This document shows, piece by piece, positions 11,619 to 23,300 of a stretch of 64,000 nt of DNA; positions within the stretch are counted from its first letter, which is position 1; each line of letters opens with the position of its first letter. The translations under genes and the position numbers were made by a program. Source of the stretch: Gnetum montanum. Its lineage: Eukaryota; Streptophyta; Gnetopsida; Gnetales; Gnetaceae. The DNA lies in assembly GCA_015680685.1 (NCBI GenBank), contig MNCI01027198.1, forward strand, positions 22,497 to 86,496, written 5' to 3'. The notes beneath the pieces are model-generated. The model ran no database searches. It worked only from the letters and a program-made list of their open reading frames with translations, and was not told the origin of the DNA.

Positions 11619-14097
11619 TCAAACATAGAACAGTTTTAGGAATAGATGATTGGTCGGATTTGCAAGCTCATGCCCTTCCATATCAGCTAACTTGAATGCT
11701 CCATTGTCATATGCTTTGGTGACCAAGTAAGGCCCTTCCCAGTTGGCTGAGAACTTGTCTGAGTGTTCTCGGATAGCTTTAAGTACAAGATCACCTTCTT
11801 TGATAGGGTTCTTATGACTATCATGTCGATGTCATTGTCATTGTTGTTTTTGGTACCATTCGATCTGATCGAGTGTGCATATGCGTTCCTCCTAAATTGA
11901 GTCCAGGTCAATGATGCGTAGATCATTGTTCTGTCCATCGTTGAGAAGTCCAGAAAGTGTGATCCTTAAGGATGGTACCTATAATTCCAAAGGTTAAACA
12001 ACTTCTGAACCGTAAACAAGACTATATGGTGTTTTACCTGTTGAAGTTCGATGCATAGTACGGTATGCCCACAATGCATATACCAATTGTTCGTGCCATT
12101 TTTTCTTGCTTTGGGTAAGCATCTTTTTGAGTATTGTAATAATGGTTTTTTTTGTTGCCTCTGCTTGCCTGTTGCTCTAAGGATAGTAAGGGGATGAAAA
12201 CGAATGTTTGATCCCTAGGCTGTCACAAAAGGTTTTGGTCTCGGCATTGCTAAATTGTGGCCCATTGTCAGTGATGATTGTCATGGGAATGCCAAAGCAG
12301 GTTACAATATATTCATGAATGAAGTTGCACACTTGTTTAGATGTAGTTTTTTGAAGGGGAGCAACTTCTACCCACTTCGTGAAATGTTCTGTTGCAGTTA
12401 TAATAAAACTATGCCCCGCAGAAGACAAGGGTGTTATTGGGCCAATAAGGTCTAACCCCCACTTTTGAAAGGGCCAGGTGATTTGCGATGTATGCAACTC
12501 GTTTGGTGGGACATGGATTAAATTGCTATGTTTTTGGTAGGTACTACATGTTTTAGCCTTGGAGAAACAATCATATTCCATGTGTGACCAATAGTAACCT
12601 AAGCGTCTTATCTTTGTTGCCATTGCTTTTGGTGCTATATGTCCTCCGCATAGTCCATCGTGTACTTGTTCGATGATGGTTTGGGCATCGGTACTACTGA
12701 CACATGTTAGCAATATGCCTTCATAGGATCTATGACACAATGTATCATCTACCAGGGTATACTGCTTAGAACGTTTGTGTATTGCATCCTTTTGTGCATT
12801 TGTTAGGTGTCGTGGTGTTTCACCACGTAGAAGGTATTCTTTTATATCATCATACCATTCTTTTGCTCGTGTTGTACTAACAGATGCGACTAGCAATGTG
12901 TCATGAGTATCAGTTATTGGTTCGGCACAACTGATCATGGAGCTTGGTAATGCATGGAACATATCTTGTGATATATTTAATGCTAATGTGGCTAACGTGT
13001 CTGCAATGGTGTTATCGTTTCTAGAAACATGTTGCACATCGATGTTTTTAAATCGCCTTATTAAATATTTCACCAAGTCACAGTATGGCTGTAAGTGTTG
13101 GGCTTTACAGGTATAAACATCTGTGATTTGGTTTAAGACCAGTTGGGAGTCTCCTCTGACTACAAGCCGTGTGATGTCTGAAGCCAGTGCTACCGTGAGA
13201 CCTCTAAGAAGACCTTCATACTCTGCTATGTTGTTGGTACAATAGAAGTTGAAACGATAAGCAAAGGGTCAGATCTCCTCAGAGGGATAGGTGATGACAG
13301 CGGCTGCACTTCCCCCTCAAGAGGTGGATGCTCTATCAAAGTTTAGAATGGCATCGTAGTCGTTGGGCACTATGTCTATCGCGCTTATATTCTTATCCGA
13401 GAATTCTGGCTCTATTATCACTTGATCGTGCGTTGGTGACGTGGCCATTTGACTTGCTATGGCTTGACCTTTAACTAATGATTGGGCTATGTAGTGCAGG
13501 TCAAATTTAGCTATCATGGCTTTCCAGCGGGCTATCCGACTCATTTCGTAAATGTTTCCTGTTATAGCCCTTAGCACATTATCCTTTCAAATTATGTTAA
13601 CTTGGTTACAGAAGAGGTAGTGTCGCCATTTTCTTAAAGAAAAGAGAAAATCTAAACATGACCTCTCCATGTCGTTATACTTTCTCTCGTGGGTGACTAA
13701 TGCAAGGCTTAAATAATATATAGGGACTTCAGTTCCATCATCTTGTTTCTGGCAAAGCATAGACACGATTGAAGAATCCAAAGTGGCAAGGTAGATGTAG
13801 AATGGTTTATCGTTTCGAGGTGGATAAACCATGGGTAGTCGGGCAAGTGTCTTTTTAATATTATCAAATGCTTCTTGGCACTATGGAGTCTATTCAAAAT
13901 GGACGTTTTTGCATAACAGGTGGTTCATAGGTTTTAGTTTGTCTGTTAGTTTTTCCATGAAGCACTTGATAAATTGTAATCTACCTTGTAGACCTTGAAC
14001 TTTGGTAAGGTTGCCTGGTGGTTTCAAGTTTATTATGGCCTTAACTTTATCGGGGTCTACTCGTATCCCTGCTTCTGAGGCTATTGATGAGTCCATG
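11619..14097 (-). pseudogene. Element C pol, 3' part: RT C-terminal part, RNase H, archaeal-type RNase H, integrase
   Basis: The minus strand starts abruptly in the RT C-terminal part (VDPDKVKAI near 14060), then the connection and RNase H with KPFYIYLATLD (13800) and WRHYLFCNQ (13610). A second RNase H follows with GGSAAAVITYP and NIAEYEGLLRGL (about 13315-13180), which is diagnostic for the Tat clade. Integrase has a zinc-binding His/Cys region (about 12660-12560), WGLDLIGPI (12450), TDNGPQF (12250) and QAEATKK (about 12160). The stop TGA is at 11619-11621. The catalytic motifs look preserved, but stops interrupt the reading (for example near 13315 and 12178). The palm of RT with the YMDD/YVDD box is missing. 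Confidence 0.85.
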
Positions 14098-16001
14098 TCT
14101 ATTATGACTGGGGGATCGTCGGGTACCTCAATTCATACTCACGATAGTCTAGGATTAGAGCCAGATGATGTGCCCCTCACTGCAAGAAGAGTTGAGCGGG
14201 TTATCAAAGAGACCATTGGCCAGGCCAAATTGAAGCTGAAAAGACATGAACACCCAACTAAGGAGGTCTCGAATGTGAGCGAGCCACAAGTAAAGCGCAT
14301 AAGATTTAAGATGCCTGATAAGTAGACTTCGCCCACCTATTGTTTTACCATTTTTGTTTCGCTCATAATTTTTTCTTCAATCGCTTACATGTCACTGATA
14401 CCTTTGGCTTGATTTGAGAAGTGAGGAAGCAGGCTTTAGAAACAATTACTGAGGAGGAGGAGACCAACATGGAGTGGAATAATGAGGAGGAAAATGTGGA
14501 GAAGGATCAGGGAGGAGGAATGGAGGAGTTGGAGGAGAACACCACAGAAACTGAAACATTGGATGACCAAGGCGGTATCGATCAGGAGTTCAGCAGCTTT
14601 CTTAAGGGAAAGCTGGATTTGGGCGACCCCCCAGAAGGTGACAAGGAGCACAATATGTTTTCTTTTATTTTTATTTTTACATTGCTTCGTATTTTATTTC
14701 TATGGTATTTTATTTTCGTATTTTCATTTCTTTCAGATGAAGGCAGCAGAACCAGGATGGTGCATTTAGACGTATCCATGAAGATGGTTCCTCCTGAGAG
14801 GACCATGGAGGTTAGTTCGTCCTACACCCATGAGCTGTTTACTTGGACAGAAATGCCATGTAAGAAGGATTTTGTGGCTGGAATCGCTGAAGAGGTTGTC
14901 GAGTGAATTCAGGAGGTCCACCCTGAAATCGGTATAACATTTTTAAATCGTTTACTGTTTTAACGTTTCGCACCTTGTTGATGTTGTCTTAATTTTTGCT
15001 CTTTTCATGTGCATAGGTGCCAAATTGAGGTGGGATCCCTCTAAGAGCATCAGCATAAAGAGTTTACCCTCACTATCTCCAAAGGTTGAGCAGGTGCCAA
15101 GACCTATTTATGATGAGGTGGCAGAGGGTCTTGTGCACAACACCAAGTCATTGTGGACCTGTAGATGTTCTGTCAAACAGTTGTGGTTGCAGATCCAGGT
15201 AAAGGAAAGGGAAGTCTCTGAATTATCAGCTGAACATGACCATCTTAAGGCTCGGTACGAGTTTGCCACTGCAAAACTAAGCAGTGATCGCTCTTGACGA
15301 ACGTCTGAGGTTACGTATATGAGATATTGGAATCTTCTAAATCGTCATGCGTCACTGACTCGGAGAATGGCAGAGCGTAAAGCCCAAATTGATCTCCTGA
15401 ACCTCAAATATCAAGACTGGAAAGCCTTCACTTCCAAGGTTCGCAAGTGGGGTCAGGATGAGAAGAACCACAAACATCACTACAAAAAGTCGTTAAAAGA
15501 AGTGTCCATTGAGAAGCGGCAACTAGAAATGTTTGTGGAGGGTTTGGGTTTGTGTTCTACCTTTGACACTTTTGCCCAAAACACAACTGTCAAAATGGAG
15601 TCACCTACAAGGGTGATTACAATTGCCTCTGGGGAAGTGTCTGTGGGTGAATTCCCTCTGAAACGTCCTACCTAGTTGGCTGTCAACAAGGGAAAGACCT
15701 TAGTAGATGTCTACTTAAGCCTTGATGGGACAAATTGGGCAACTGCCTCAGAAGAGGAGATCCTTTGTTGACTAGAATTTGGCTTAGAGGGATCTCCTAT
15801 GGTAAGCGTTTTGTCATTACGAAATTGATTTGCTAAATAACGCTTGAAATTTTGGCGCTCTCTTATTCTTATATTGGTTGTCTCATTTTGTATTTTCAGG
15901 ATGAAGGTGGTGACGATGTCCAAGAAGTTGGCCCCAGTGGAGTGGGGGTCCCTGACGTCGGTGGATCTAAAGGGGACGATCCTCCCGTCCCAGATGCTTA
16001 G
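14098..16001 (+). pseudogene. Antisense accessory gene of element C, 5'-truncated
   Basis: Only the 3' half remains; the HAD-like part is lost at the junction with RT near 14098. Order: a basic segment ending near 14325; an acidic Glu-rich exon (about 14421-14636); an intron with GTGACA donor and TTTCTTTCAG acceptor (about 14637-14735); an exon matching E 6655-6795; an intron ending TGCATAG near 15016; a coiled-coil-like exon with VPRPIYDEV, then RYEFATAKL and WGQDEKNHKHHYKKSL (15017-15800, one stop at 15295); an intron with GTAAGC donor near 15799 and TATTTTCAG acceptor (15892-15900); and an acidic tail to TAG 15999-16001. Of all copies its coiled-coil and tail exons are best preserved. Confidence 0.75.
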
Positions 16002-16282
16002 TTTTTAGTTTTTTTAGTTTTGTTTTTTTCTTTATGGAACTATTCTGACTCAAATTGACACAAGAATTGTAAATTGACAATTTTGAGGTGTTTAACAGAT
16101 GGACGAGAACAGTTAACTCTTGTAATTATACATCATTGCATATAATCAATTTTTTTAAGGTTGATTTTAAGTTTAATTGCACACACGACACGACAATATA
16201 AAATGTTTTGGTTCACTTTTCTGTTTTAAGTGTAACGCGCGGATGTAATTATAAATGATAAGCGAAAAAGGAAAACAAAGTG

Positions 16283-16560
16283 AATGAACTAGTTTAAGGC
16301 CATTTCGGGCCACATGCGTAGTTTAAGGCCATTTCAGGCCACATGCATAACCAGGGAATATTTTGGATGACACAGATAGGTTTCCTAGTTGACCGACCAT
16401 TGCTGATCATGGCTAATTTTATGTCGTTGCAGACATGATAGTTTAACGTCGTCCTTGATAGAGAGTCTGGTTTAATGTTTTTTCTGATTTGTTGTAGTTT
16501 AACGTCATTTCGGACATGTTGAGATGGTATTATTTTAGGGATTTTTTGATTTTCTTCTTT
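16283..16560. repeat. TTTAAGGCCATTTCGGGCC repeats (element C)
   Basis: Two clear units (16290-16350) with GTTTAAGGCCATTTC and CACATGCRTA, followed by more diverged units with AGTTTAACGTC near 16440 and 16500. Same position relative to gene and protease as 8085-8262 in E. Confidence 0.75.
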
Positions 16561-16640
16561 TTAATGTTAGGCGATGTGTCAAGAGGTATGATTCTGTATT
16601 CAGCATCCCCTTCGTTGATTACGTTAAATGGTAATTTGGC

Positions 16641-17792
16641 CTAAGGGACATCTGATGGACTGACTTCTGTGTCAGTGTTTTCTTGTGTTTCGGTATTTGC
16701 TATGAGTTCTGTGTTAGTCTCTAATTGAGAGGGTGTATGTACAATGTCAGGTGTAGGTGTTTCTATTTTAGGTGGATCACATTCTGTGTTTAAAGGATTG
16801 ATGCCTACCGGTTGTTCTTCGTTTGTGTCATTTCGGCTAGGCTCTTCAAGCTCAACCTCTGAGCCTTGGTCCATGTCTATGTGTGAGGAAATAATAGGTG
16901 TAGTCTCTTCCCCATGTATGATGATTTCACCACCTTCATAAGGCAGGTGAATATCTTGATGTATAGGGGATGAGACTGCTTTCAGTTGGGCCAACCAGGG
17001 TCTTCCTAATATTAGGTTGAAGCCTGGCATTTCATCGACCACTATGAAGTCAGTGGACATGGGAAAATGGTCCCCTGCTATGAAGTCTAAGGTCACTATG
17101 CCTTTGACCATCACGCATGACCCACTAAATGATTTTAAACATGTAGTTGTGGTTGGCTTGATTAACTCCGTCAGCCATAGTTGTTCAACGATGGGGTATG
17201 GTACTACGTTTGTAGCAGCTCCATCGTCTATGTGGACCCTATGTATCTTGAACTAATTTATGCGTATCGTTATGAACATGGGGGCTGTTGTTACATCCCC
17301 TGTTTTCTTATCCACTTTAATGTTATTGTTGTGGAAGCTTAGTGGTTTAGAAGTTGACCCTTGGGGCGAGTACATTATTGCATGAATAGAAGGTTCATTC
17401 GGGGGCAAGTCCTCACTTACTAGGATCGACGTTAACATGCATACCAAGGCTTCGCAATGTGTTTGGGATGTTAGATCTAAGTCATACAAGCTTAGCAAGG
17501 TGTTCTTTTGTTTGAGTGCTTGTGTGACTTGCATTAAAGCTGTTGCCAAATCCCTACTATTGGGCACGTTTGCATCAGTGGTGACTGGGTCCATGGGCCC
17601 CAACAGTTTTATTTCATGCTTTGTTGGTCTATTGTTTTTTCTTGAAACCATTGTTTTAGATGTATCATGTTCTTTGGATGGTTCACCCTTATTACCTGCA
17701 TTTGGTTGACTGTTGGATGGCGTCATGGGTATGGCATTAAGTGGAGTGGGCTTAGGTGGCCCTACGGCTAATCGTTGATGCTCTTTCTCCAA
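16641..17792 (-). CDS. Element C gag-pol junction: retropepsin-like protease
   Basis: Open on the minus strand from 17792 with one break near 17253. The active-site region reads VHIDDGAATNVV (about 17235-17200) where retropepsins have D-S/T-G; Tat-type elements often deviate here. It is followed by FIVVDEMPGFNLILGRPWL (about 17045-16985), the conserved C-terminal part of the fold. A Thr/Glu-rich tail runs to the stop at 16641. It would cleave the Gag-Pol polyprotein. It follows gag without a clear separate start. Confidence 0.75.
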
Positions 17793-20629
17793 GCGTTCAC
17801 GCGTAAGCCTATCTGCTAGGAATTCTCATGTGTGGTGTGGAGGTGGAGCCGGTTTGGGAGCCTCGGTTTGCTTTAGGATTCTTACCACATATGAAGCCAG
17901 GTAGGGTTGTGGTTGGACAGTCTAATGTGGTTGAGCAGAAGGTTGGCCAGGCATCCTAATGATGTAGGGGCTAGGTTTGCCTTGCGTTTGTGAGGTGGAG
18001 GTTTAGTAATCATTAGGACTTGTGGATGTCCTAACGATGTATGGGGTTTGTTTAGGCAGAGGTTGAACCTTCGTTGTTGCAACTGCGGGTGGCATCTGGA
18101 CTATGAAAGGGGTAGGCCGAGTAAGAGGGGTTGATAGATTCGGGGTAGTGAGAGCGGGAGGTACATGCACTACATATGGTTTTTCGGGGCGAATGATGGT
18201 TGAGACATGGATGTGAATGGAGTGGGAGGAACGTGGACTACAAACGGTTTATTAGGTGTTTGTTGTTTATATTCAGGGTAGACGGTGTTAATGTTGGGTG
18301 TCTCAGGTTCATCATCAAAGCAGATTGTGTTCATAATGTACGGTGCCTATTTGGTGTTCATAGGGTCTTTATATATCCCCATAGCCTGATTCTGCGGTCG
18401 GATCGGGTTGGCCTTATCAAAGGTGATCTGGCCTTCGTCGATCATTCACTGTATGTCCTGCTTCAGGGTGAAACAGTAATCTGTGTCATGCCCATTGGGT
18501 TGGTGGTAATCGTAGAAGCAATCCATTCTAAAACCTTTGGGCACTGGAGGCTCATCAGGTGTTGCTAAGCTTGGGTTCTAAACGAGTTGACAGAACCAAT
18601 CATGTCTCTGGATGGCCGTAGGGGATAACTGTTTGTGTTTCATTAACCCAACCTTCAGGAGTTGGTCGAATAGCTGGGATAGCTTCATAGGAAATGACAT
18701 ATATTGAGAGGGTTCTTTCCTCTCAAAATTTCTCGTACCGTTTGGTGTTGGGTTCTGCGATGATGATGATTCCGGCACAGTTATAGGATTAGGTTTAGTA
18801 TAGTTAGTAGGGGCTACAGGCAGTTTGTTTTGTTGTGTCATGCATGCTTGTTGCGTTTCCGCTATTGCCACTATAGTTGCTAAATATGCGGGATCATGGC
18901 TATTTTGAGCTGCCTCTTTTATGTTTTTGATTTGTACAAAAGCTTGGTTAAGATTACGCGCATTAAGATAGCATAATTTAGACTTGAAGAAGTCATTAAC
19001 AACCCCTTTTAGAATTGTGAGTAGATATGTTTGGGGGATCGGCTCATGTAGCTCATTGAGAGCAGCACTTCACCTTTGAATGAATTTTTGTATAGGTTCA
19101 AGTGGTGCTTGTTTAACCTGTATAAGGCTGTCCAATGTCACCTCAGATTTCAAGTTATATTTGAACCTGTTTACAAACTGATGTAACAACTCCTCCAAGG
19201 AAAATATAGAATTCCTCGACAAGGCCCGGTACCAATCAAGCACTCTCCTAATGAGGGACATGGGGAACACTCGCAAGATGGCATGGGGCCATGCCTTGAG
19301 TAACACGCATTCTAATCTAAATGTTATTAAGTGGGCATTGGGGTCCATCTCCCCATTATATTTAGTTAGTGTTGGCAACGATATTCCTTTGGGAAAAGTT
19401 AGAGGTAGGATAGAAGGGCTGATGGGGTCATCGTGGTAGAAGTCCACTACCTTCAGCTCTCCGTTAGTAGCTATTTTGAGGCACTTGACCTCATCAGTTA
19501 GTTCTTGCATTAATTTTTTGGCATCTGCCTAGTCTTGGGCACTAGGTGACATGACAGCTTGAGGTTGTGGTACATTGTATAGGTTGGATTGTTGGATGGT
19601 AGGTTGGAAGGCTGAGAGCTGCGTAGTTGGCGGTTGTACTTGTGGGATGTTCATAGCGTGTGGCACTAGGGATGACACACTGTAGGTGAGAGGTTGTTGT
19701 TGCTATGGTTGCGGCTGTACTTGGGGAATGTTGGCTGGTGGAATCATATGGGGTGGCACATTATGGTGAGAGGGTTGATATGATGGCACACCCATTGCCC
19801 AGCCACGTTTTGTGAAGGAACTCCCTGTTGGGTTACAGTGGTCGAGGGGGCTCCGTGCATTTGGATGTGGGGGATGTAGTGACCAGACGTGGATGCTGGT
19901 ATCACATGTGGCATCCCTATCACTTGAGGCGAGAGGGCTGATCCCATGTTATTCTGCATGGGTGGTGCTTGCGAGGATGGACTGGTAGCTGCAGCGGGGA
20001 TTATAGCGAGAGAGAGTGTACTAAATTACGGGTCGGTTGCAGGAGGAATGTGAACCAGCACTGATGTTTCTGGTGGAGGGGCTTGCACCTGCATGAACCT
20101 GAGGTGTTGGAGGGGAATGATTTCCCCTGTGCCTAGGTGAAACATGGGGTTGATGTATGTTTGTGGGCTAAGGGTGTGATAGGAGTCTTCGTGTTTGGAT
20201 TGGGTAGCGAAATTGTCCTCCTCTTCTGGTTGGAGATCTACTACAGGCTGATCCAACAACTGGCTCCGTTGTAGGAGGAGTTGTGTGATGAGCTTTGAGT
20301 ACTGCTCTGGAATAGGAATTATATCATACAGGGAAGGGATAAATTCGCGTCTGCCCCTATAGAAGAGTTCGTATTGCCTCTTTACCTCTATTTCGGCTCG
20401 ATCTACAGCCAGACCAGCTTGCATGTTCATACATATGAAGTTGTACTAGTCTTGGGTTATAATGTTAGGGGTTGGATTTCTCCCTTGCAACCTTAGGGAC
20501 CTACAGGGCCCCGCTGTGGGTTGTACAGTTGGCTATTGAACGATGGGCTGTTGGACAGCCATGGTGCCTACAATGTCAGTGACTTGAGTAGTTGCGGCGG
20601 TGGTGTTTACGGGGTTCATGATGACTTGT
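17793..20629 (-). pseudogene. Element C gag
   Basis: The minus strand opens with ATG at 20629. A Pro/Gln-rich N-terminal part (to about 19560) is followed by the conserved capsid-like region: ELKVVDFYHDDPISPSI (about 19450), MDPNAHLITFRLE, RRVLDWYRALSRNSI and QVKQAPLEPIQKFIQR (19070). A knuckle-like CFYDYH..NGHDTDYC lies at about 18500-18455. The equivalent frames in A are 28055-30480 and in E 44606-44372 plus 25749-23770. Several stops interrupt it. Gag would form the particle and bind genomic RNA. Confidence 0.75.
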
Positions 20630-21302
20630 TAAGGGTATGACATGGTGTAGGGATGTGAGATTAGTGTACTGAGTGCAGTGTACAACATATACGCTTCAAC
20701 GACCGACATATAACGACAACATATACAAAGTATATATGTGCAGCGTATGGAGTCAACGTAAACAAGTCTATGGCATAAATCATATAGCGTATACGCTAGG
20801 CAGTCTATACAGCGTTAGGGTGTAGCATAAAATAGGGTTACAGTGTATAGAGTGTAGTATAAACTGGACAATAGCGTAGACAAAATCTAGAGCGTAAAGA
20901 GCTCGGGGTAAATAGAATAGTAGGGACAAAATCAGTGCACAACGTAGACAAGGCCTACAACGTAAAGGGCGTAGTGTAATAGACTACAGCATAGACAAGG
21001 TCTACAGTGTAAAATATGCAACGTAAACTTTAGTAGTCTTATGCATGACGTAAGAAAAATTTGTTGCGTAAGGCGTATGACGTATGATTGACAACATAAA
21101 CGTTGGGGATCTTACAGAGTAAGTTAATAGGAGCAGCATAGACGCTGGGCAACATAGATGCTGGATAGTTTGCAGGCTGGGTTTTAAACTGAGCAACGTA
21201 AACACTGGGAGGTTTTCAGAAGGAATCAGCGTATGGTCGGTGGCGGAAATGCTCAATAGTGTAAACACTAGGATGCTTGCAGGTAAGGTTTTAGGCAGAG
21301 GC
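20630..21302 (-). other. Element C leader with CGTAAAC/TAGACAAG repeats
   Basis: Between the PBS and the gag ATG. It has no supported gene. It contains many short imperfect repeats of AACGTAAAC, TAGACAAGRTCTAC and AGCGTAAA (about 20690-21260), probably generated by tandem duplication. Element A has a different leader repeat. Confidence 0.65.
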
Positions 21303-21319
21303 CCTCCTTCTAGCGCCAA
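21303..21319 (-). other. Primer binding site of element C
   Basis: Minus strand reads TTGGCGCTAGAAGGAGG, starting 4 bases after the LTR end. Its complement ends in CCA as a tRNA 3' end does. The same core is in A (27412-27428) and E (44826-44844). It is not the initiator-Met type (TGGTATCAGAG). I do not assign the tRNA. Confidence 0.8.
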
Positions 21320-21323
21320 TTTC

Positions 21324-22615
21324 TGTACCGTCCGAAATTTTTGGTCTCCAGCTGGAAGGGAACAGAGACCGTGGGATCACTGGACATGCACAGAAGATCT
21401 TACTTTTGCCTGAGGGTGAGCTGGAACGAACGAAGGTACACCGAAGTGCTATACGCTGGGTTATACATGAACGGCGTAACAAGCGTGGATCAGAGCGTAA
21501 ACATCATAATGGATGCAAATAGCGCATAGATGTAAACAAACGTAAACAGAGTAAATGCAATAATTAATGCAAATAGTATTTGATTTTGAGAAGAAAATGT
21601 AACAATGGCATTACAGAATGAAAGTACAATGCACCGGTCTAACGTAGTTGTGACTAGGACATAAGGTGGACGAAAAGCCCCAGTGGATGCAAGGATGACT
21701 GGTTCACACTGTAGGCACAGTGTAGATGCTGTCTACTCAGTGTATAGGGTTTTCCAGAGTAGAGGGTTTTGTGCTCTGGTTCGTAGTATCTCTGCTCTCT
21801 AGTGTGCTCTGAATGTTTTTCCAACTGACCATGATCTAGTAAAAAATGGGGTTTTTATATAGGTTTTTGACATTAGACTCGGGTTGGGTGATACGTGGTG
21901 CATTGATCGGGTGTAAAAGCATGAAATTTACAAGTGTACAATATGTTACATTTTCTGGGCGTATATGCTGGGCGTATACACTTTGTCTGGCAAGCGTAGA
22001 CTCTAGGTGTATACGCTGGGCATATACGCTAGATGTGCTGGGCATATACGCTGATGGACGCAGGCGTATACACTGGGCATATACGCTAATGATGGCTGGG
22101 TGTATACGCTGATGGATGCGGGCGTATACGCTGGGGCGTATACACTGATGGTCGTTGCCTTGTGCCAAATCTTGCTTTGTAGTGCTATTTTCATGTTGTC
22201 TTTGGGGATTTCATGCCGGGCGTATACATTTGTTGTACCTGCAGAGCGTACACATGAGGCATGCAGGCTGGATGTGTATGCTGAGCGTATACGTTGAGAA
22301 TGTTGAGCGTATACGCTGGGGGTATATGCTAGACGTCTACGCTGGGTGTAGACGCTGTGAACTTGAGCATATACGATTTGCGTATATGTTGAGAATATAC
22401 CCTTGGGCATATACGCTGGGCGTATACACCGAGGCTGCATACATGGGCTTATACATTGGGCATATATGCTGAGACTGCATACTTAGTGAAAATTTAAGCA
22501 TTTTTGTCTCCGAAGTTGAAATGTGTGACACCCGATGTAGCTGCGGTCGTCTGTGGTTCCTAGGGACCTGCTCGGTGTTGGACAAGTACTGAGCTTCAAA
22601 TTTTGTGGTGTTACA
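21324..22615 (-). repeat. Element C 5' LTR
   Basis: About 1.29 kb, with TGTAACACC start at 22615 and a TACA end at 21324 on the minus strand. A TATA-like TATATAAA is at 21854-21861 and the palindrome array at 21955-22475. The pair with 8824-10156 differs at scattered sites; insertion age could be estimated from that. Confidence 0.9.
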
Positions 22616-22620
22616 GTCCC
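22616..22620. other. Target site duplication of element C, right copy
   Basis: GTCCC, identical to 8819-8823. Confidence 0.9.
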
Positions 22621-23300
22621 CTACCATGAAGTCTATATGGACTATGCCCTTTACCATAACTCATGTCCCATTGAATGACTTTAAGCATGACGTTGTTATG
22701 GGTCTAATCTGGTCGACCAAACCTAGCTTGTACACAATAGGGAAACGGATGACATTTGTAGCATCCCCATCATCGACATGTACGCTCTGGATCTTATGTT
22801 GACCAATCCAGATTGTGATGAATAAAGGTGTTGTAGTCACTTGAACCTTTTCAAGGTATTTCCTAATGGAACCATCACAAAAAGTCAGTTGGGATGGCTT
22901 TGGCTCTACAGGTGTAGAAGGAAATATGACTGAATGGATCATCGATAGGGATTGTCGTTAACACATGGACTAAAGCCTCACAGTGTGTGGTAGATGTCAT
23001 GATTAGGTCGTACAAGTTTAGTGTAGTATTTTTCTATTTTAGAGCTTGCTTGACCTGGGTGAGAGCGCTTAAGAGGTCTTGACCACTTTCTAGTTTACTA
23101 CCTTCCTCCTCTTCTATTCATCCCAAAAGACGAATTTCCCAAGGGGAGATAGTTTCAGGGTTGGGTTTAAACCCTTTCGGATGAGGTGGTGAAGACTATG
23201 TGGGTGTAGCAATGTTATGTCTTTGTAATGAGTTCATCAATGCAGGGGGTGAGGACATAGGCTTGGAAGTTCCTGGGGTGGTACTTTCCCTTGACATCTC
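22621..23300 (-). pseudogene. Element E protease region, 5' part
   Basis: Minus strand shows LTFCDGSIRKYLEKVQV, then VHVDDGDATNVIRFPIV (about 22780-22730) and GPITTSCLKSFNG-type sequence to 22661. It matches the protease of A (31017-31400) and C. The frame continues conceptually at 8818, where C was inserted. Upstream, 22950-23300 has only broken matches. Confidence 0.7.

Larger units (their letters stand above)
8824..22615 (-). mobile_element. Element C: nested Tat/Ogre-type Ty3/gypsy retrotransposon, 13.8 kb
   Basis: Complete to both LTRs and flanked by GTCCC. Order on the minus strand: 5' LTR 21324-22615, PBS, leader, gag, protease, opposing accessory gene (plus strand), partial RT/RNase H, archaeal-type RNase H, integrase, repeat array, 3' UTR, polypurine tract, 3' LTR 8824-10156. 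It is inserted in the protease of element E. An internal deletion has removed the N-terminal half of RT and the 5' half of the accessory gene. The gag, protease and integrase frames are the longest in the window, so C may be among the youngest members. Confidence 0.9.

Noticed and set aside
14421-14906. A single 161-codon protein
   Set aside because: It reads through an intron with GTGACA donor and TTTCTTTCAG acceptor; exon comparison with A and E shows two exons.
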